Assembly: GCA_034428935.1 (NCBI GenBank)
Contig: DAOUHB010000001.1
Span: 1-25,126, forward strand
Reading direction: 5' to 3'
From: JAAYZQ01 sp034428935
GTDB taxonomy: Bacteria > Chloroflexota > Anaerolineae > JAAYZQ01
DNA length: 25,126 nt
This document shows positions 1-8,253 of the stretch, piece by piece (the stretch's first letter is position 1; the number at the start of each line of letters is the position of its first letter). The position numbers were made by a program, and so were the translations under genes. The notes beneath the pieces were generated by a model, which was not told the origin of the DNA, made no database searches, and was given only the letters and a program-made list of their open reading frames with translations.

Positions 1-58
1 CAAGTGTTTTTCTGTTTCTTTAACTGCACTTCAGTGAGGTGTGAACATCTCAGTAAAG

Positions 59-142
59 CGTAACCCCAGGCCACTCGGGTTACGAAAAAACGTAACACGG
101 GAGACCTCGTGTTACGCTCAGGTTACGAAAAAGCGTAACACG
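59..142. repeat. Tandem GTTACG/CGTAAC palindromes
   Basis: Short inverted repeats are packed head to tail. CGTAACCC (59-66) pairs with GGGTTACG (77-84), and CGTAACACG (91-99) pairs with CGTGTTACG (108-116). The segments 78-99 and 121-142 are near-identical direct copies (GGTTACG, an A-run, CGTAACACG) and can form alternative hairpins with A-rich loops. The right arm of a third hairpin (after 142) is decayed. No gene is visible in 1-145; the frame open across 41-328 has no coding character. The role is unknown; a dispersed palindromic intergenic element is the simplest reading. Confidence 0.7.
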
Positions 143-145
143 AGA

Positions 146-331
146 GGGGACCGTGTCCTACCCTCCGCGGAGGATACTGAAACGCAACGCCGGCTGGACA
201 CTGCTTGCACCGCCGGGCGGTTACACCAGAGGCTCGATCCGCGGAGGATACTGAAACCTCCGTTGTTTTCCCCATCCGTTGTTCTGCCACCCAGTTACAC
301 CAGAGGCTCGATCCGCGTAGGATACTGAAAC
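146..331 (+). CRISPR. Relic CRISPR array: two full repeats, one half repeat, two spacers
   Basis: Two 38-nt repeats at 220-257 and 294-331 differ at one position and both end in GGATACTGAAAC, like many CRISPR repeats. A third copy at 146-183 keeps only its last 20 nt (164-183). The two spacers, 184-219 and 258-293, are each exactly 36 nt and unrelated to one another. The repeat carrying a substitution lies at the right end, which fits a leader on the left and plus orientation, but the left repeat is half eroded and no clear leader remains. No cas gene lies in the window. Two spacers are few, so a chance dispersed repeat cannot be fully excluded; equal spacer length and the GAAAC end argue for CRISPR. 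Confidence 0.65.
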
Positions 332-333
332 AC

Positions 334-360
334 GGGGCGGCGGCAAGCGCCGCCCCTACG
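334..360. repeat. GC-rich palindrome ending in GCCCCTACG
   Basis: GGGGCGGCG (334-342) and CGCCGCCCC (348-356) form a 9-bp perfect stem around a 5-nt loop, immediately after the last CRISPR repeat. The terminal GCCCCTACG resembles the GCCCCTACA that closes the tandem array at 23180-23610, so the two probably belong to one family of short dispersed palindromes. Confidence 0.6.
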
Positions 361-394
361 TGACCGGCTGTTGCGGAAGGCGCGCCATGCGCCT

Positions 395-434
395 CCCCCT
401 CCCCTCGCAGGGGAGGGGGCCGGGGGGAGAGGTC
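395..434 (-). repeat. Dispersed hairpin repeat (CCCCCGGCCCCCTCCCC type), copy 1
   Basis: An 11-bp stem (395-405 with 409-419) is followed by a GGCCGGGGGGAG-like flank. Read on the minus strand it has the same order as elements at 10643-10677 and 22066-22126: TGACC or TAACC, a C-run, GG, a C-run, TTCCC or TCCCC, a loop, then the inverted arm. It lies in the gene-free stretch 332-518, in which only hairpins are visible. Confidence 0.55.
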
Positions 435-441
435 ACAGCAA

Positions 442-474
442 GGAGCCTCCCCGGGTCGATCCCGGGGAGGCTCC
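442..474 (-). terminator. Strong hairpin downstream of the DUF5666-like gene
   Basis: Positions 442-455 and 461-474 form a perfect 14-bp GC-rich stem with a 5-nt loop, 44 nt beyond the stop codon of the minus-strand gene at 519-956. The T-run expected of an intrinsic terminator is weak on the minus strand (only TT), so it may instead be a palindromic repeat or a transcript-stabilising structure. Confidence 0.45.
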
Positions 475-518
475 CGCGCTTCGTTCACTCGAATGTCGCG
501 AATCCGGGGCGCGCCTCG

Positions 519-956
519 CTACTCGGCGGACGTAAGGCAGTACACGGGCACGTCGATCGTGATCCGCTTGGCCGTGTAGACGCCCTCCAGCACCTTGCCG
601 TGGACGTTCACGTAATCGTCCACCATGACGTCAGCCAGGGAGGCAGGTACGCTCCCCTCCTCGGTCCACTGCATGTACTTTGTGTCCTCGTCCACCAGCA
701 GGGTCAGCTCCAGCCCCACATAGTCCTTCACGTTGCGGTTGCCGGCGTGCACCAGGACGGTGATCGAGTCCTCGCCCACGGCCGTGACGGCGCCCACCAG
801 GCTAAAGATCGTGTTCGACGTTCGCCACCGAAACTGCTCCACCGGCTTGCTCTGCATCTCCCCCGGGCCGTTGCTCGCCCTGTCGGCGAGGACCGGGGTT
901 GCGGCCATTGCCAGGAGCACCGCTACCAACACCAAAGCCCATCCTTTGTTTCTCAT
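519..956 (-). CDS. Secreted DUF5666-like protein
   Basis: A 145-residue protein. The start at 956 follows AAGGAG seven bases upstream and gives a clear Sec signal peptide: a basic MRNK start, a hydrophobic stretch at about residues 6-21, and a VLA cleavage motif near residue 24. The mature part has a glycine- and valine-rich beta pattern (GAVTAVGEDSITV, then a D/T-rich segment, then DDYVNVHGKV and AKRITI). This resembles the DUF5666/OB-like domains found singly or in tandem in exported bacterial proteins. No catalytic residues can be recognised and its function is unknown. It is separated from the neighbouring trans-sulfuration gene by about 150 bp and looks monocistronic; no convincing promoter was found. 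An upstream in-frame extension to 1049 lacks a ribosome site and would bury the signal peptide. Confidence 0.7.
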   Translation of the reverse strand: MRNKGWALVLVAVLLAMAATPVLADRASNGPGEMQSKPVEQFRWRTSNTIFSLVGAVTAVGEDSITVLVHAGNRNVKDYVGLELTLLVDEDTKYMQWTEEGSVPASLADVMVDDYVNVHGKVLEGVYTAKRITIDVPVYCLTSAE

Positions 957-1110
957 TCCCGAACTCCTTTCCCTGTGCAGAATGTCGTTCGCACTCGATC
1001 CGCCCCGGATTGACGGTGCATGGGATATGACTGCGACAGCCCCACGCACTATCTAGACGGAACGGGACGGAAAAGGTTACGGGTGGGGATGGGCGGCGCG
1101 GGCCGCCGGC

Positions 1111-2295
1111 TCAGCCCACGCCCGCCAGGGCCTGCTCCAGGTCGGCGATGAGGTCGGCGGCGTCCTCGATGCCCAGGGCATAGCGCACCAGGCTGTCGGC
1201 CAGGCCGGCCGCGCGGCTCTCGGCGGGATCGAGGGCAAAGAGGCGCGAAGGCTGCTCGACGATGCTCTCCACGCCGCCCAGCGTCGGGCCGATGTAGGGC
1301 AGGCGCAGCCGGTCGACGAACCGCCCCGCCGCCTCAAGGTCGCCGTCCAGCTCAAAGCTGACCACGCCGCCAGAGCCGGCCATCTGGCGGCAGGCCACGT
1401 CGTGGTCGGGATGTCCGGGCAGGCCCGGATAGTGGACGCGGCGCACGGCCGGATGACCGGCCAGGAAGCGGGCCACCGCCAGGCCGTTCTCGTTCTGCCG
1501 CGCCACGCGCAGGGCCAGGGTCTTCAGGCCGCGGATGAGCAGGTAGGCGTCGTGGGGATTGCTGATGCCGCCCATGACGCCCCGCGCCTTTTCCAGGCGG
1601 TCCAGGAGCCGGCGCGGCCCGGCGACGACGCCGGCCAGCAGGTCGTTGTGGCCGCCCAGGTACTTGGTCGCGCTGTGGATGACCAGGTCGGCGCCCAGAG
1701 CCAGGGGCCGCAGGTTGAGGGGGGTGGCAAAGGTGCTGTCCACCACGGTCAGGGCGCCGCAGCCCCGCGCCACGTCGGCCACGCGGGCCAGGTCGACCAC
1801 GTGCAGGTAGGGGTTGGTCGGCAGCTCGCAAAAGACCAGGCGCGTCTCGGGGCGCACCAGGCCGGGCAGCGCGGCCGCCTCGGCGGCGGGCAGCAGCGTG
1901 GTCTCGATGCCCCACCGCTGCAAGAAGGTGAGGGCAAACTCGCGGGTGCGGTGATAGCAGTCGCGGATGAGCACCAGGTGGTCGCCGGCCGACAGGAGCG
2001 TGGCCATGGTGGTGGTGATGGCCGCCATGCCGCTGGCAAAGAGGAGGGCACCCTCCGCGCCCTCCAGGGCGGCCAGCTTGGCCTCGGCCACGGCCTGGGT
2101 GGGGTTGCTGTAGCGGCCGTACTCGTCGCGCACCGGCCCGTCGCCGGCGGCCTTGGCCTCCATAAAGGCCACGATCTCGGCCGTGTCCCGAAAGGTGTAG
2201 GTCGAAGTCTGCAGGATTGGTGTCGCCAGGGCGCCGTAGGGCTTGGGCCTGGCCTCGCCGGCGTGCACCGCCTGGGTCGAACTGCCGTCGTTCAT
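1111..2295 (-). CDS. PLP-dependent trans-sulfuration enzyme (cystathionine gamma-synthase / O-acylhomoserine sulfhydrylase type)
   Basis: A 394-residue, full-length member of the Cys/Met-metabolism PLP family. Visible signatures are the YGRYSNPT segment (59-66) with the phosphate-binding Tyr/Arg, the SGMAA motif (88-92), and the cofactor lysine K211 in HSATKYLGGH. The start at 2295 follows GAGAGGAG. Family members make cystathionine or homocysteine from activated homoserine, or break down methionine or cystathionine; sequence alone does not separate these. The SAM-I riboswitch and terminator directly upstream point to a methionine-synthesis role (metB, metY or metZ-like) rather than degradation, because SAM would shut the gene off. 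It has its own promoter, so it is separate from the large operon behind it. A small hairpin (1092-1107) just beyond the stop may end the transcript. Confidence 0.88.
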   Translation of the reverse strand: MNDGSSTQAVHAGEARPKPYGALATPILQTSTYTFRDTAEIVAFMEAKAAGDGPVRDEYGRYSNPTQAVAEAKLAALEGAEGALLFASGMAAITTTMATLLSAGDHLVLIRDCYHRTREFALTFLQRWGIETTLLPAAEAAALPGLVRPETRLVFCELPTNPYLHVVDLARVADVARGCGALTVVDSTFATPLNLRPLALGADLVIHSATKYLGGHNDLLAGVVAGPRRLLDRLEKARGVMGGISNPHDAYLLIRGLKTLALRVARQNENGLAVARFLAGHPAVRRVHYPGLPGHPDHDVACRQMAGSGGVVSFELDGDLEAAGRFVDRLRLPYIGPTLGGVESIVEQPSRLFALDPAESRAAGLADSLVRYALGIEDAADLIADLEQALAGVG

Positions 2296-2360
2296 GTGTG
2301 TCTCCTCTCTGTGATCGGCTCCTGGGCGGATGGCTCACGGGAGAGGCGACACGGAGAGAC

Positions 2361-2402
2361 AAAAGAGCCTCTCCTGCGGGCTGTGCCAGTCGAAGAGGCT
2401 CT
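2361..2402 (-). terminator. Intrinsic terminator of the SAM-I riboswitch
   Basis: On the minus strand AGAGCCTC (2402-2395) pairs with GAGGCTCT (2371-2364), followed by a short T-run (complement of 2361-2364). It lies between the SAM-I aptamer and the trans-sulfuration gene, the standard position of an S-box expression platform: SAM binding would favour this hairpin and stop transcription. The T-run is short, so efficiency cannot be judged. Confidence 0.75.
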
Positions 2403-2419
2403 GCGAATTCGGCTTTGCT

Positions 2420-2528
2420 CTCATCTTCCAGATCCCGCCGCGGGTCTGCCGGAGTTGGCACCATGGCTGCACGAGCACCCTGGTTGCCGAGGTTTCAAAG
2501 GGCCGGTCCCTCCACCTCTCTTGATGAG
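2420..2528 (-). promoter_or_regulatory. SAM-I (S-box) riboswitch aptamer
   Basis: Read on the minus strand, the region shows the S-box landmarks in order: a P1 strand CTCATC (2528-2523), AAGAGAGGTGGAGGGA, then GGCCC, TTTGAAACC, GGCAACC (2488-2482), GGTGCCAACTCC, a GC hairpin, GGAA, and the closing P1 strand GATGAG (2425-2420). Spacing and conserved blocks match the SAM-I family closely. It is followed by a terminator hairpin and a trans-sulfuration gene, a normal S-box target. Confidence 0.93.
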
Positions 2529-2561
2529 CCGGTCTCATCCAGTGCTATTCAATTGGCCGCG

Positions 2562-2590
2562 ATGATACCACAAGCGGCAAGGGCTGTCAA
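2562..2590 (-). promoter_or_regulatory. Sigma70-type promoter for the SAM-riboswitch transcript
   Basis: On the minus strand a TTGACA -35 box (2590-2585) and a TATCAT -10 box (2567-2562) are separated by exactly 17 bp. Transcription would begin about 30 nt before the SAM-I aptamer. The -35 box is only about 25 bp beyond the cimA stop codon, and no clear terminator lies between, so read-through from the large operon into the riboswitch is possible. Confidence 0.85.
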
Positions 2591-2614
2591 ATGGCGCCGG
2601 CCGGGGGCGTGCGC

Positions 2615-4204
<1,590 letters not shown>

Positions 4205-4230
4205 GCTCACTCCACCCCTCCCCCAACCCC

Positions 4231-4384
4231 GATCCGGCCCGCCTGCGCTTGGGCCGCACACCGTCCTGCGTCGCGCCGTCCCGACACTTGCGCCCCCTGG
4301 CGCTGCCCCGGGCAAGTGTGCGCGCAGTGCAGGTGTGCTCCGGCGTCGGGAGGTGCAGGGGGCACAGGCGTTGGGTCCTCCCCT
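4231..4384 (+). repeat. 154-bp dispersed repeat, copy A (inverted relative to copy B)
   Basis: By direct comparison, the sequence from GATCCGGCCCGCC (4231) to TCCTCCCCT (4384) is repeated as the reverse complement at 10699-10852 with one difference, at 4285. It contains an inner inverted repeat, ACACTTGC with GCAAGTGT, and fills most of the 223-bp gap between ilvE and cimA, where no gene is visible. No transposase or target duplication is recognisable; it looks like a short non-autonomous mobile or intergenic element. Confidence 0.88.
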
Positions 4385-4427
4385 GGGAGGAGAGGGGCTG
4401 TGGTCCGGCGGGCGGCGCCGGGACGGG

Positions 4428-5354
4428 CTACGAGCCTGCTCTGCACGGCGTGAGCCAACCGTGGCGGTCGGGCAGGCGGCCCGAGGCGATGCCCAGCAGC
4501 TCGGCCTGCAGCCGCTCGGCGACGGGGCCGCGGCAGCCGGCGCCGACGACGATGCCGTCGACGGAGCGGATGGGCGTGATCTCGGCGGCGGTGCCGGTGA
4601 AAAAGAGCTCGTCGGCCAGGTAGAGCAGCTCGCGGGGCACCTGCTCCTCGCGGACGGTGTAGCCCAGGTCGGCCGCCAGGCGCATGACGCAGTTGCGGGT
4701 GATGCCCTGCAGGATGGACGAGCCCGCGGGCGGGGTGACGATGTGGCCGTTGGCCACCACAAAGACGTTCTCGCCGCTGCCCTCGCTGACAAAGCCCGAG
4801 GCGTCCAGGGCGATGCCCTCCACGTAGCCGTGGCGGGCGGCCTCCATGGCGATGAGCTGCGAGTTGACGTACTGCCCGCCGATCTTGACGGCGGCCGGGA
4901 ACGTGTTGGGCGCCATGCGCGTCCAGGAGCTGACGCCCACGTCCACGCCCTTTTCCAGGGCCTCGCTGCCCAGGTAGCTGCCCCACTCCATGGTGACGAT
5001 GACCACCCCCACCGGGCAGCCGTTGGGATTGACGCTCAGGCCGCCGGCGCTGCGAAAGGCCAGGGGCCGGACGTAGCAGGCTTTGTGGCCGTTGGCCAGG
5101 ATGGTGTCGACGATGGCCTGCTCCATCTCGGCCGGGGTGTAGGGGATCTCCATGCGGAACACCTTGGCCGAGTGGTACAGGCGGCGGACGTGAGCCCCCA
5201 GGCAGAAAACGGCCGGGCCGGCGGGCGTGTCGTAGGCGCGGATGCCCTCGAAAACGCTGGAGCCATAGTGCAGGGCGTGGGCCGTGACGTGCACCGTGGC
5301 CTGCTCCCAGGGCACGAGGCTGCCGTCCATCCAGATTTGATTTTGCGTGGTCAT
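4428..5354 (-). CDS. ilvE: Branched-chain amino acid aminotransferase
   Basis: A 308-residue class IV PLP aminotransferase, the usual length. It carries out the last, reversible step for valine, isoleucine and leucine, with glutamate as amino donor. It begins IWMDGSLVPWEQA and continues HALHYGSSVFEGIRAY, typical of the family. K157 in AAVKIGGQYVNSQ is the predicted cofactor lysine, and EGSGENVFVV (about 190-200) and GITRN are the other PLP-site blocks. The start at 5354 follows GAGGAG. It lies 48 bp after leuB and before cimA in the same operon, fitting biosynthesis rather than catabolism. D-amino acid aminotransferase and ADC lyase share the fold but lack this context. The C-terminus ends in a short unusual tail (CRAGS) just before the repeat. 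Confidence 0.94.
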   Translation of the reverse strand: MTTQNQIWMDGSLVPWEQATVHVTAHALHYGSSVFEGIRAYDTPAGPAVFCLGAHVRRLYHSAKVFRMEIPYTPAEMEQAIVDTILANGHKACYVRPLAFRSAGGLSVNPNGCPVGVVIVTMEWGSYLGSEALEKGVDVGVSSWTRMAPNTFPAAVKIGGQYVNSQLIAMEAARHGYVEGIALDASGFVSEGSGENVFVVANGHIVTPPAGSSILQGITRNCVMRLAADLGYTVREEQVPRELLYLADELFFTGTAAEITPIRSVDGIVVGAGCRGPVAERLQAELLGIASGRLPDRHGWLTPCRAGS

Positions 5355-5402
5355 GCTGGTTTCTCCTCTTCGAATATGTCCGGCTTCGGCGCCGGGTTGA
5401 TC

Positions 5403-6485
5403 TCAGGCGGCGAGCAGGGCCTCCACGACCCTGTCGCCCATCTGGCGTGTGGTCAAAGGGGGCCGCCCCTCCCCGGCGGCGGCCAGGTCGGCGGTGCGAT
5501 GGCCGGCCTCCAGGACGGCGGCCACGGCGGCCTCCACGGCCCGGGCCTCGTCCTCCAGCCCCAGCGAGTGGCGCAGCAGCATGGCCACGCACAGGATGGC
5601 CGCCACGGGGTTGGCGATGTCCTGCCCGGCAATGTCGGGCGCCGAGCCGTGGACCGGCTCGTAAAGGCCCAGGCGTCCCCGGCCCAGGGAGGCCGAGGGC
5701 AGCATGCCCAGCGAGCCGGCCAGCACCGAGGCCTCGTCGCTCAGGATATCGCCAAACATGTTCTCCGTGAGCAGGACGTCAAACTCGGCCGGCCGCTGGA
5801 TGAGGTGCATGGCCGCGGCGTCGACCAGGAGGTGCCTCAGCTCCACGTCGGGATAGCCGGCCGCCAGGTCCTGCACCGTCCGCCGCCACAGGCGCGAGCA
5901 GGCCAGGACGTTGGCCTTGTCGACGGAGGCCACCTTGCGCCGCCGCTGCCGGGCGATGTCAAAGGCCAGGCGGGCGATGCGCTCCACCTCGCCGCGGGTA
6001 TAGACCATGCTGTCCACCGCCCGCTCGTCGCCCTCCACGCGGGGCTCGCCAAAGTAGAGGCCGCCCGTCAGCTCGCGGACGACGACCAGGTCGACGCCGG
6101 CCACCCGCTCGGGCCGGACGGGTGAGGCGCCGGCCAGGGCGGGATGGACCGTCACCGGCCGCAGGTTGGCGTACAGCTCCAGCCCCTGGCGCAGCCCCAG
6201 GAGCGCCTGCTCCGGGCGGCGCGCCGCCCGCGGATCGTCAAAGCGGGGGTCGCCCACGGCCCCAAAGAGCACGGCGTGCGCCCCGCGGCACAGGTCCAGG
6301 GTCGCCGCCGGCAGGGGATCGCCCGTGGCGTCCATGGCCGCCCCGCCCACCAGCCCCATCTCTGTCTCGAAGCGGTGCCCGAAGCGCCGGCTCACGGCCG
6401 CCAGCGCCCGCTGCGCCTCGGCCGTCACCTCCACGCCGATGCCGTCGCCGGGCAAAACGGCGATGCGAAAGGTCTCGTCCGTCAT
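5403..6485 (-). CDS. leuB: 3-isopropylmalate dehydrogenase
   Basis: A 360-residue NAD-dependent beta-decarboxylating dehydrogenase that converts 3-isopropylmalate to 2-ketoisocaproate; family members also oxidise 3-methylmalate, the citramalate-route equivalent. Seen are the N-terminal VLPGDGIGVEV, the substrate-loop Arg residues in ELYANLRPV, VRELTGGLYFGEPR, the metal ligands in NMFGDILSDEASVLAGSLGMLPSASLG, and the cofactor-binding GLYEPVHGSAPDIAGQDIANP. The start ATG at 6485 overlaps the leuD stop by the ATGA arrangement, and GGAGG lies just upstream. The much longer open frame extending to 7211 is an antisense-like run through leuD and is rejected. Homoisocitrate or tartrate dehydrogenase is less likely, given the leuACD context. 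Confidence 0.95.
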   Translation of the reverse strand: MTDETFRIAVLPGDGIGVEVTAEAQRALAAVSRRFGHRFETEMGLVGGAAMDATGDPLPAATLDLCRGAHAVLFGAVGDPRFDDPRAARRPEQALLGLRQGLELYANLRPVTVHPALAGASPVRPERVAGVDLVVVRELTGGLYFGEPRVEGDERAVDSMVYTRGEVERIARLAFDIARQRRRKVASVDKANVLACSRLWRRTVQDLAAGYPDVELRHLLVDAAAMHLIQRPAEFDVLLTENMFGDILSDEASVLAGSLGMLPSASLGRGRLGLYEPVHGSAPDIAGQDIANPVAAILCVAMLLRHSLGLEDEARAVEAAVAAVLEAGHRTADLAAAGEGRPPLTTRQMGDRVVEALLAA

Positions 6486-6991
6486 GAATCCTCCGTTTGC
6501 CGCGCCAGCCGGGCGCGGGTATAGGGCACCAACCCGCCGGCCCGGACGATGTCCATCATGAAGGGCGGGTAGGGCTCGGCCTGGTGGACGCGGCCGGTGT
6601 CCAGGTTGCGGACGATGCCCGCCTCCAGGTCGACCTCCAGCCGATGGCCGGCCTCGGCGTCGTCGACGGCGGCCGGGCACTCCAGGATGGGCAGGCCGAC
6701 GTTGATGGCGTTGCGGTAAAAGATGCGCGCAAAGCTGCGGGCCACGACACAGCCGGTGCCCGCGGCCCGGATGGCCAGGGGCGCGTGCTCCCGCGACGAG
6801 CCGCAGCCAAAGTTCTCGCCGGCCACGACGACGTCGCCCGGCCGCACGCCCGCGGAAAAAGCGGGGTCCAGGTCCTCCAGGCAGTGCTCGGCCAGCGCCT
6901 CGGGGGCCGTCCTGTCCAGGTAGCGCGCCGGGATGATGACGTCGGTGTCGACGTTGTCGCCGTATTTCCACACCGTGCCGGTCAGGGTCAT
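6482..6991 (-). CDS. leuD: Isopropylmalate/citramalate isomerase small subunit
   Basis: A 169-residue swivel-domain subunit, the short type that pairs with a ~420-residue LeuC (archaeal/HacB-like class) rather than the ~200-residue enterobacterial type. It has YGDNVDTDVIIPARYL at the start, the conserved GCGSSREHAP, and SFARIFYRNAINVGLP. With LeuC it isomerises 2- to 3-isopropylmalate, and by analogy citramalate to 3-methylmalate. The residue after the YL of the substrate loop is Asp (YLDRT), a position known to influence substrate choice in this group, so specificity may be broad. The start overlaps the leuC stop (ATGA) and the stop overlaps leuB (ATGA), indicating translational coupling. 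Confidence 0.94.
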   Translation of the reverse strand: MTLTGTVWKYGDNVDTDVIIPARYLDRTAPEALAEHCLEDLDPAFSAGVRPGDVVVAGENFGCGSSREHAPLAIRAAGTGCVVARSFARIFYRNAINVGLPILECPAAVDDAEAGHRLEVDLEAGIVRNLDTGRVHQAEPYPPFMMDIVRAGGLVPYTRARLARQTEDS

Positions 6992-8253
6992 GGGTTCCTC
7001 CCTTCGGGCGCGGCGATGCGCCCGGCGATGGCCGAGGCGGCGGCGACGGCCGGGCCGGCGAGGTACACCTCGCTATCGGGGTGGCCCATGCGGCCGCGAA
7101 AGTTGCGGTTGGTGGTGCTGACGGCGCGCTCGCCGGCGGCCAGGACGCCCATGTGCCCGCCCAGGCAGGGGCCGCAGGTGGGCGTGCTGACGGCGGCGCC
7201 CGCCTCCACAAAGGCGGCCAGGAGCCCCTCGTTCAGGGCGTCGAGGTACACCTGCTGGCTGCCGGGGATGACGATGCAGCGCACGCGGGGATGGACGCTC
7301 CGGCCCCGCAGGATGCCGGCCGCCACGCGCAGGTCCTCCAGGCGGCCGTTGGTGCACGAGCCGATGACCACCTGGTCGATGGGCACGTCACCGGCCTGGC
7401 CCACGGGCCGCACGTTGTCGGGCAGGTGGGGAAAGGCCACCTGGGGCTCCAGGCGCGAGGCGTCGATCTCCAGGATCGAGGCATAGCTGGCCCCTGGATC
7501 GGGGGCGTGGACCTCGTAGTGCCGCCGCGCCCTGCCCCGGACGTAGGCCAGGGTGGTGTCGTCGACGGCCACCAGGCCGGCCTTGGCCCCGGCCTCGATG
7601 GCCATGTTGGCCATGGTCAGGCGGCCGTCCATGGACAGGGCATCGATGGCCGGCCCGGCAAATTCCAGGGCCTTGTAGCGCGCCCCATCCACGCCCAGCA
7701 GGCCGATGGTGTGCAGGATGAGGTCCTTGCCGCCCACCCAGGGCCGCAGCTCGCCGCTGTAGACGCAGCGGATGGTCTCGGGCACGCGGAGCCAGGTGCG
7801 GCCGGTGGCCATGGCCACGGCGACGTCGGTGCTGCCCATGCCGGTGGCAAAGGCGCCCAGGGCGCCGTAGGTGCAGGTGTGCGAATCGGCGCCGACCACC
7901 AGGTCGCCGGGCAGCACCAGCCCCTGCTCGGGCAGCAGGACGTGCTCGATGCCCATGCGGCCCACCTCAAAATAATGGGGCAGCGCCTGCGCCCGGGCAA
8001 ACTCGCGGACGGCCTGGCACTGCTCGGCGGCGCGTATGTCGCGGTTGGGGGCAAAGTGGTCGGGCACGATGATCACCTTCTCGGGGTCGAACACCCGCTC
8101 CACGCCCAGCCGGGCCATCTCCAGGATGGCCAGGGGCGCGGTGATGTCATTGCTGAGCACGACGTCCACCGCCACCTCCACGAACTGCCCGGCGTGGGTC
8201 TCTTCCAGGCCGGCGTGCGCCGCCAATATCTTTTCCGATAGGGTCTGGTTCAT
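6988..8253 (-). CDS. leuC: Isopropylmalate/citramalate isomerase large subunit
   Basis: A 421-residue aconitase-superfamily subunit of the short (archaeal-type) LeuC class. The [4Fe-4S] ligands are C300 in GSCTNGRLED, and C360 and C363 in TCGPCLGGH. The active-site segment VGADSHTCTYGALGAFATGMGSTD is intact, as are TTNRNFRGRMGH and the C-terminal YLAGPAVAAASA. Together with LeuD it acts in the leucine branch, and probably also in the citramalate branch because cimA lies in the same operon. The start at 8253 overlaps the leuA stop by ATGA. Homoaconitase for lysine synthesis belongs to the same class and cannot be excluded by sequence alone, but no homocitrate synthase lies in the window. Confidence 0.94.
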   Translation of the reverse strand: MNQTLSEKILAAHAGLEETHAGQFVEVAVDVVLSNDITAPLAILEMARLGVERVFDPEKVIIVPDHFAPNRDIRAAEQCQAVREFARAQALPHYFEVGRMGIEHVLLPEQGLVLPGDLVVGADSHTCTYGALGAFATGMGSTDVAVAMATGRTWLRVPETIRCVYSGELRPWVGGKDLILHTIGLLGVDGARYKALEFAGPAIDALSMDGRLTMANMAIEAGAKAGLVAVDDTTLAYVRGRARRHYEVHAPDPGASYASILEIDASRLEPQVAFPHLPDNVRPVGQAGDVPIDQVVIGSCTNGRLEDLRVAAGILRGRSVHPRVRCIVIPGSQQVYLDALNEGLLAAFVEAGAAVSTPTCGPCLGGHMGVLAAGERAVSTTNRNFRGRMGHPDSEVYLAGPAVAAASAIAGRIAAPEGRNP

